From NCBI GenBank assembly GCA_028687585.1, contig JAQTZV010000018.1, positions 50,448 to 114,447 on the forward strand: a DNA stretch of 64,000 nucleotides. The letters are read 5' to 3'. The DNA is from Desulfuromonadaceae bacterium (GTDB lineage Bacteria > Desulfobacterota > Desulfuromonadia > Geobacterales > Pseudopelobacteraceae). The translations under genes and the position numbers were made by a program. The notes beneath the pieces are model-generated. The model ran no database searches. It had not been told where the DNA came from and saw nothing but the letters and a program-made list of their open reading frames with translations. Numbering within the stretch: the stretch's first letter is position 1; each line of letters opens with the position of its first letter. Of this stretch, positions 58,381-64,000 are shown one piece after another.

Positions 58381-59481
58381 ATGAAAATTACCGCTGCAGT
58401 GGCGCGGACGATCCACGCCCCCCTTACTATGGAAACACTAGACATCGAAGCACCGCGCGATGACGAAATTCTGGTTCGAGTCGTGGCAACCGGCGTCTGC
58501 CACACCGACCTGGTCGTCCGCGACGGCCTTCTGCCAACTCCCCAACCTGTGGTACTGGGGCATGAAGGGGCAGGAATCGTCATGAAAGTCGGGCGCTCGG
58601 TGCGCAAAGTAACCCCCGGCGATCATGTGGTCATGACATTCAACTCCTGTGGTGCCTGTCCGAGCTGTGCCGACCATGAGCCATCCTACTGCTATGAGTT
58701 CTTTCCGCGAAACTTCTTCGCCGTTCGCCCGGACGGCACCAGTGCTCTCTCGCGAGATGGCGAGCTGATCCATGGCAACTTCTTCGGCCAATCCTCCTTC
58801 GCCACTCATGCCATCTGTCACGAAGCAAATGTGGTCAAAGTGCCGAATGACGCTCCCCTTGAAATATTAGGGCCGCTCGCCTGCGGCGTACAGACCGGCG
58901 CCGGCGCGGTTATGAACGCGCTGAAGGTGACGGCGGGAAAATCATTTGCCGTCTTCGGCACCGGCTCGGTCGGGCTCTCGGCCGTGATGGCCGCCAAGGT
59001 GGCCGGCGCCACAACAATTATCGCCGTGGATACAAACGACGAACGTCTCGCCTTTGCCCGTGGGGTCGGAGCCACCCACACAGTAAACCCGAAGAGAGCC
59101 AACGCAACCGACGAGATCCTGGCGGTGACCAGCGCGGGCGTGGACTTTGCCCTGGATACGACCGGCCTTACCGAGGTTATTCGCGGCGCCGTGCTCAGCC
59201 TGGCGCCGCGCGGCGTCTGCGGCATTCTGGGGGCATCGCCGATGGGGAGCGAAATCAACCTCGACGAGGTGCATTTTATGAGTGGCGGCCGCCGCCTGAT
59301 CGGTATCGTCGAAGGCTCGTCAAACCCTGACGAGTTCATACCGATTTTGGTGGATCTGCATACCAGAGGCCTTTTCCCGTTCGACCGGATGATCAGCTTC
59401 TACCCCTTCGACAAGATCAACGAGGCCATTGCCGATTCGGAAAACGGTCGGACGATCAAACCCATTGTTCGCATGGGATAA
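58381..59481 (+). CDS. zinc-dependent alcohol dehydrogenase (aryl-alcohol DH/XylB-like)
   Basis: GVCHTDLVVRDGLLPTPQPVVLGHEGAGIV, NSCGACPSCADHEPSYC, FGTGSVGLSAVMAAKVAGA. Confidence 0.92.
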   Translation: MKITAAVARTIHAPLTMETLDIEAPRDDEILVRVVATGVCHTDLVVRDGLLPTPQPVVLGHEGAGIVMKVGRSVRKVTPGDHVVMTFNSCGACPSCADHEPSYCYEFFPRNFFAVRPDGTSALSRDGELIHGNFFGQSSFATHAICHEANVVKVPNDAPLEILGPLACGVQTGAGAVMNALKVTAGKSFAVFGTGSVGLSAVMAAKVAGATTIIAVDTNDERLAFARGVGATHTVNPKRANATDEILAVTSAGVDFALDTTGLTEVIRGAVLSLAPRGVCGILGASPMGSEINLDEVHFMSGGRRLIGIVEGSSNPDEFIPILVDLHTRGLFPFDRMISFYPFDKINEAIADSENGRTIKPIVRMG

Positions 59482-59551
59482 CTGTTGGATCGGCATTTAC
59501 AGAACGAATGTTGCTTTATCAGAAGGTGTCATTTTTTGCAGAGGTGTCAAC

Positions 59552-60826
59552 ATGAGCAGTGTGGGAAAAAAAGGATTCTTCAGATATGAGAATTTTATCG
59601 TTATTGTGATGTTCATGGCCTATGGATTGATCATGATGGATAGACTTACTCTCGCGTTTCTGTTTCCATTTTTAGGACCTGAGCTTCATATGGACGGGAA
59701 ACAGTTCGGCCTGGCGATGTCGGTTCTCGGAATCTGCTGGGCGGTATCAAGCTATGTTTTCGGCAGCATATCGGATTTTGTCGGTGGTAAAAAGTGGATA
59801 TTCATAATATCGACGTTTGTTTTCTCACTGGCGTCCGTTTTCACCGGTATGTCCCATCTGTTTTTATTCCTGTTATTGACAAGAGCCGTTATGGGCATTG
59901 CCGAGGGTCCTGCTATTGGCTTGACGCAGGTGTTTACCGCTGCAAACTCCTCGAATGAAAGAAGAGGGCTGAATATGGGCATCGTTCAGAGCGCTTCCCT
60001 GCTGGTCGGAACTTCGCTCGCACCGATGCTTGTTATATCGGTTACCATGGCATATGGCTGGAGATCCGCTTTCAGCTTTGTTGCCATTCCCGGCATTATC
60101 CTTGCGCTTGTATGTGTGAAATACCTCAAGGAACCGGTTATGACGACTAAAGGTCATGCCGGGCAGACACACCAGAAGATTACCATGGCCGATTATGCCG
60201 TTGTATTCAAACAGAGGAATACCTGGGTATGCCTCATTACTGTAGTCGGGATGATGACATGGTATCTCACCAGCAATATGTTCTTCACTTCATTCTTTAT
60301 TAACGTAAAACATTTCTCTGCGGGACAGGTTGCAATATTGATGGGTATTCTGGGATTTGCCAGTTTCCTGTCACAGTGGTCGATATCTGCGATATCGGAT
60401 CGTTTCGGCCGCAAACCTGTCATGGCGATATCCGGATTTATTACTGTTGTTGCGGTATTTGCATTACTTCAAATATCTGATTTTACGGTGGCGTGTGTTG
60501 TAGGAGGACTTCTGTACCTGGGAACAGGGTTCCCGCCGTTGATGATGGCAATTATTCCTTCGGAATCGGTGCCACGGCCGCTTATTGCTACGGCTATAGG
60601 ATTGATTATCATGGGTGGCGAGGTAATAGGTGGCGTTCTGGTTCCGACTTTTGCAGGCATTATGGCTGACAAATTCGGTCTTGCCGCACCCGTCTGGATT
60701 TCAATGTCGGGAGCTGCGCTTGTGTTTGTGTTCTCCTTTGCATTAAAGGAATCCGCACCGCAGAAACTCGAACAGATGGGCCTTGTTAATGAGTTTCTGG
60801 AAGAGGCTGCTCCGGAAGCTGCCTGA
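59552..60826 (+). CDS. MFS transporter
   Basis: MSSVGKKGFFRYENFIVIVMFMAYGLIMMDRLTLAFLFPFLGPEL; DRFGRKPVMAISG. Confidence 0.9.
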   Translation: MSSVGKKGFFRYENFIVIVMFMAYGLIMMDRLTLAFLFPFLGPELHMDGKQFGLAMSVLGICWAVSSYVFGSISDFVGGKKWIFIISTFVFSLASVFTGMSHLFLFLLLTRAVMGIAEGPAIGLTQVFTAANSSNERRGLNMGIVQSASLLVGTSLAPMLVISVTMAYGWRSAFSFVAIPGIILALVCVKYLKEPVMTTKGHAGQTHQKITMADYAVVFKQRNTWVCLITVVGMMTWYLTSNMFFTSFFINVKHFSAGQVAILMGILGFASFLSQWSISAISDRFGRKPVMAISGFITVVAVFALLQISDFTVACVVGGLLYLGTGFPPLMMAIIPSESVPRPLIATAIGLIIMGGEVIGGVLVPTFAGIMADKFGLAAPVWISMSGAALVFVFSFALKESAPQKLEQMGLVNEFLEEAAPEAA

Positions 60827-60848
60827 TTATGGGTAGTACGGAATCACA

Positions 60849-61073
60849 TTATTGCGGGGGATCGGGGGCAGTTGAGTGTTGTGGAACGGCTGTTGTCACA
60901 GAATCTGCCAATGCCCGTTCCCTGGCGCTTTTCAGCGCCTTGCGCCGCTGCCTTCCGCCAAGAAACGTCTCTTCGATGATAATAGCGATAAAGCAGATGA
61001 CGAACAGGGTAAAAATAATCCCCAACACCACGCGCATGCTTGCGCCGATACTGAAAAGATGTTCATAGGTCAT
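60849..61073 (-). CDS. small membrane protein (74 aa) overlapping hemY stop
   Basis: MTYEHLFSIGASMRVVLGIIFTLFVICFIAIIIEETFLGG; one TM; 4-nt overlap with upstream gene. Confidence 0.6.
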   Translation of the reverse strand: MTYEHLFSIGASMRVVLGIIFTLFVICFIAIIIEETFLGGRQRRKALKSARERALADSVTTAVPQHSTAPDPPQ

Positions 61074-62470
61074 TGCAGTGCCTCATCCGCCGCCCGTTCG
61101 GCCGCGGCGACACAGTCATTCAGGCCGATACCTCGGTAGGAATTGCCGGTCAGGATCAGCCCCGGATGTGCGCGGAGCAACTCCGCCAACTTTTGCAAGC
61201 GTGCGCCGTGCCCGACAATGTACTGCGGGATGGCCTGCGGATGCCGGAATATCCGGACAAATTCCGGGGCAGAGTCAATCCCCATGGTCATCTTCAAATC
61301 CTGCCTGACCCGTGCGACTACTTCATCATCACTCAGCGTGACGTATTGGGGAAAGCAGGCGCCACCCATCATGCTGCGCAGCAGCACGTTATTCTCCGCA
61401 GCCCGATTTTCAAACATGCTTGAATCCCATAGAGTTCCCAGGGTGTTACGCCCCTCCTTTTTCGGAATCAGATAGCCGAATCCGTCCAGAGAACGTTTGA
61501 TCTGCTCACGGCGGTAGCCGAAACAGACGACCGTCATGCTGGCGTATGGAATCTGCCGCAGAACCGCAGATATACTGTCATCCAGAGAAGTCAGCATCTC
61601 TGCCGCCGCAAAGGCCGGTGACGCCATAATAACCTGATCCGCCTCATACCTCGTGCCGTCACTGTCCTTCACCTGATAGCGCTCCCCCTCGTCTCTCTGC
61701 ACGGCAGTAACGGTAACTCCTGTCTTCACAATCCCGCCCAGCGACGCGGCAAGAGCATCAGAGAGATACTGAATCCCTTCCCGGAACGACGTGAGCACCC
61801 CCCCCGGACCGGCAGCGCTGGAGACAACCTTGCCGTCGGCAATATCCTTTTTCTTCTTTTTCCCCAGCATGATCATTGCCCTGATCAACCCGCCGTATTC
61901 CCGCTCCAATTCGGCAATGCGCGGAAAACAGGACTCCAGCGACATGGTTTCCGGATCGCCGGCAAAAATGCCGGAGACCATCGGTGCGATCAGTTTGTCC
62001 AGCGCCTCCCCACCCAAACGGCGCCGCCCGAAGTCAGCGAGGGTTTCATCGACACCGGCCGGTGCAGAGGTGATAAACGGGGTCGGCTCCAATGCCAGCC
62101 GCAGCTTGCCCGGCCAGGAGATCAAACGGCTCGTGAGGAAGGTCGGGGCGCCATCCGGCAACTGATGCAGTTCACCTCCCGAATAGATGAAGCGTTTGCG
62201 GGCGTTGTCGTTGCTGCGGTGCAGGTTCCCTTCTACGCCGATGGCCCGGCAGAGATCCAGCGTCTGCGGCTTGCTGTCCAGAAAACCGTTCGGTCCCCAT
62301 TCACAGGTATAGCCCTCCGTCTTGATGCTCCGAATTTTCCCGCCTGCCCGATCTTCCTTCTCCAGCAGGGTGATCTCAAGCTCTTTTCCGGCTGATAACG
62401 CCTTGGAACGGAGCAGCCAGGCAGTTGCCAGGCCGGATATACCGCCGCCGATGATGATGATTTTTTTCAT
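61070..62470 (-). CDS. hemY: protoporphyrinogen oxidase (FAD-dependent)
   Basis: MKKIIIIGGGISGLATAWLLRSK...LLEKEDRAGGKIRSIKTEGYTCEWGPNGFLDSKPQTL. Confidence 0.93.
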   Translation of the reverse strand: MKKIIIIGGGISGLATAWLLRSKALSAGKELEITLLEKEDRAGGKIRSIKTEGYTCEWGPNGFLDSKPQTLDLCRAIGVEGNLHRSNDNARKRFIYSGGELHQLPDGAPTFLTSRLISWPGKLRLALEPTPFITSAPAGVDETLADFGRRRLGGEALDKLIAPMVSGIFAGDPETMSLESCFPRIAELEREYGGLIRAMIMLGKKKKKDIADGKVVSSAAGPGGVLTSFREGIQYLSDALAASLGGIVKTGVTVTAVQRDEGERYQVKDSDGTRYEADQVIMASPAFAAAEMLTSLDDSISAVLRQIPYASMTVVCFGYRREQIKRSLDGFGYLIPKKEGRNTLGTLWDSSMFENRAAENNVLLRSMMGGACFPQYVTLSDDEVVARVRQDLKMTMGIDSAPEFVRIFRHPQAIPQYIVGHGARLQKLAELLRAHPGLILTGNSYRGIGLNDCVAAAERAADEALQ

Positions 62471-62885
62471 ATCTGTGAATTCCTTTCTTTGTGGGGAGCG
62501 GAACTGACCCGTTACTGCGGGGCCAAGGTATGCTTCAGCAGGAATGTACCGCGCGGCGAGGTTTGGTGCAAGAAGTTTGGTGAGAATGTCAGTTTCAGTG
62601 CCGGTCACCGATCTCTTTACGTCGTGCGCCGCTATGGTATACCGTTGAGGTTGCGTCTCTCTGCACTGTCCCTTCAGGTTGACAACAAGCGCATGCAGCT
62701 GTTATGGTGGCCGCATGTACAAACCAACCTTCAGCATATTACCCCCACCACCCGCCACACTAGCCTAGCAGGGCAGTCTGGTTTTCTGTTCACTCCCCGT
62801 TCGCCTGATCGCGTTCTCACTTGAATTGTGCCGTTCTGCCCTCATCTCGAATTACGATGTTCATTCTTGAGGTCAAGGAGGCGTT

Positions 62886-63821
62886 ATGCACTCTACTATA
62901 AATACCCGTGCCGAGGCGCGCAACGGGCTGTTACGTATTATGATTGCCGCAGTTATGTGGGGCACTGTCGGCATAACAACAAAGACTCTGTATGGTTTAT
63001 CGGCAACAAACCCGTTATCAATCGGGTTTTTCCGGCTCGCGTTGTCTCTCCCCGTACTGTTTACCGTCTGCTGGGCTACGCAAAAACGGCGAATGTTCAT
63101 TGTTGCCCGGCAAGACCTTTTGCTCATGCTGCTGATCGGTATGATGACGGCACTGTACCAGGTCTGTTATTTTGGCGCCATTGAGCGAACCGGAGTAGCC
63201 GTGGCAACAGTCGTCACCCTTTGCACCGCTCCCATCATGGTCGCTGTTATTTCGGTATTCATATCAAAACAGCGGCCGTCCGCGTATGTTTTGCTGGCGT
63301 TGACAGGCGCGCTTACCGGAACGGCACTGCTTGTCGGTTTTCAGGAAAATGCCGGCGGGCAGAGTACTGATACGGGCGGAATTCTGCTGGCATTGGGTTC
63401 CGCGTTCGGCTATGCCATAGTTACCCTGGCTTCGCGCAAATTGGCCGGGCGCTATCATCCCTTTCAGTCAATTGCCATCAGTTTCAGTTTTGGCGCGATA
63501 ATCCTCTTTGTTTTTGCTGTTAGCCAGGGGCTTGTAATGAATTACACCCCCGTTGGCTGGTCTTTGCTCTTCTATCTTGGTACCTTTCCGACGGCATTGG
63601 CGTATGTGCTCTTCATTGCCGGTATGCGCGCTACCACCGCAACGGTTGCCAGCATCAGCACGTTGATGGAGCCGCTTGTCGCCACTTTATTGGCATGGCT
63701 GATCTTTGGAGAACGCTTCAGCGAAATGGGTTTTGCCGGAGTTGCTCTGTTATCCGGTTCATTGGTGGTTTTGTTTATAGGCGGGACAGGAGCTCTGTCC
63801 AGGATTGTGCGGACGGGGTAA
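62886..63821 (+). CDS. EamA/DMT family transporter
   Basis: 10-TM pattern, two EamA repeats; GTVGITTKTLYGLSATNPLSIGFFRLALSLP. Confidence 0.9.
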   Translation: MHSTINTRAEARNGLLRIMIAAVMWGTVGITTKTLYGLSATNPLSIGFFRLALSLPVLFTVCWATQKRRMFIVARQDLLLMLLIGMMTALYQVCYFGAIERTGVAVATVVTLCTAPIMVAVISVFISKQRPSAYVLLALTGALTGTALLVGFQENAGGQSTDTGGILLALGSAFGYAIVTLASRKLAGRYHPFQSIAISFSFGAIILFVFAVSQGLVMNYTPVGWSLLFYLGTFPTALAYVLFIAGMRATTATVASISTLMEPLVATLLAWLIFGERFSEMGFAGVALLSGSLVVLFIGGTGALSRIVRTG

Positions 63822-63835
63822 CATCTGCAGTATTG

Positions 63836-63877
63836 AAAAAGGGGAAAGGCGCTAGCGAGCCCTTCCCCCTTTCTGTT
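63836..63877 (+). terminator. probable rho-independent terminator of the DMT transporter
   Basis: GGGGAAAGGC...GCCCTTCCCC stem followed by CTTTCTGTT. Confidence 0.65.
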
Positions 63878-64000
63878 GTGCGCCAGGCATGGCGCGTGGC
63901 GCGTAAGCGCCATCCAATCAGCTATGGTGGCTGATTGGTGACTTGGAGGTGCAAGTCCTCTTCGGACCCTGATGGTGGGAACCGATAGCCGGACGGCAAG
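63878..64000 (+). mobile_element. 5' end of a group II intron (truncated by window edge)
   Basis: GTGCGCC start, paired AATCAGC...GCTGATTGG, GGAGGTGCAAGTCCTC and GAACCGATAGCCGGACGGCAAG segments typical of group II domain I. Confidence 0.7.

Noticed and set aside
62650-62880. Possible RNA gene upstream of the DMT transporter
   Set aside because: No cloverleaf or known RNA motif could be drawn

Overview
The window looks like a Geobacterales-type (deltaproteobacterial) chromosome. That assignment is inferred from gene style and a TIGR04442-like protein; no search was run. About 1-37 kb is a catabolic accessory region. It holds an enoyl-CoA hydratase / acyl-CoA carboxylase beta / aldehyde:ferredoxin oxidoreductase / acyl-CoA ligase / EtfBA operon and two paralogous, order-permuted modules of FAD oxidase + FAD oxidase + CCG-type Fe-S oxidoreductase. 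It also holds a CrtC-like / APH-like kinase / DUF6285-like operon, a split large acyl-CoA-dehydratase-activase pair, and a UROD-type methyltransferase / corrinoid protein / MFS set. The most notable signal is a repeated operator-like palindrome, TGACTGAA-N2-TTCAGTCA. It lies upstream of three catabolic or transport operons and of two closely related TetR genes, one of which carries an extra N-terminal MerR-like HTH. This suggests an undescribed local regulon. Degraded copies of the TetR ligand domain and of the kinase/DUF6285 pair follow the MerR-TetR gene. About 37-64 kb is more ordinary (Nramp, gamma-carbonic anhydrase, Gmd, PiT/DUF47, UppP, RadC, protoporphyrinogen oxidase). It also contains a V4R/XylR-type sigma54 activator divergent from a DUF1302-DUF1329-YCF48-RND-ALDH-ADH-MFS operon with a good -24/-12 promoter, a DUF1016 nuclease gene with in-frame palindromes, and the probable 5' end of a group II intron at the right edge. 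No rRNA, tRNA or CRISPR array was recognised.
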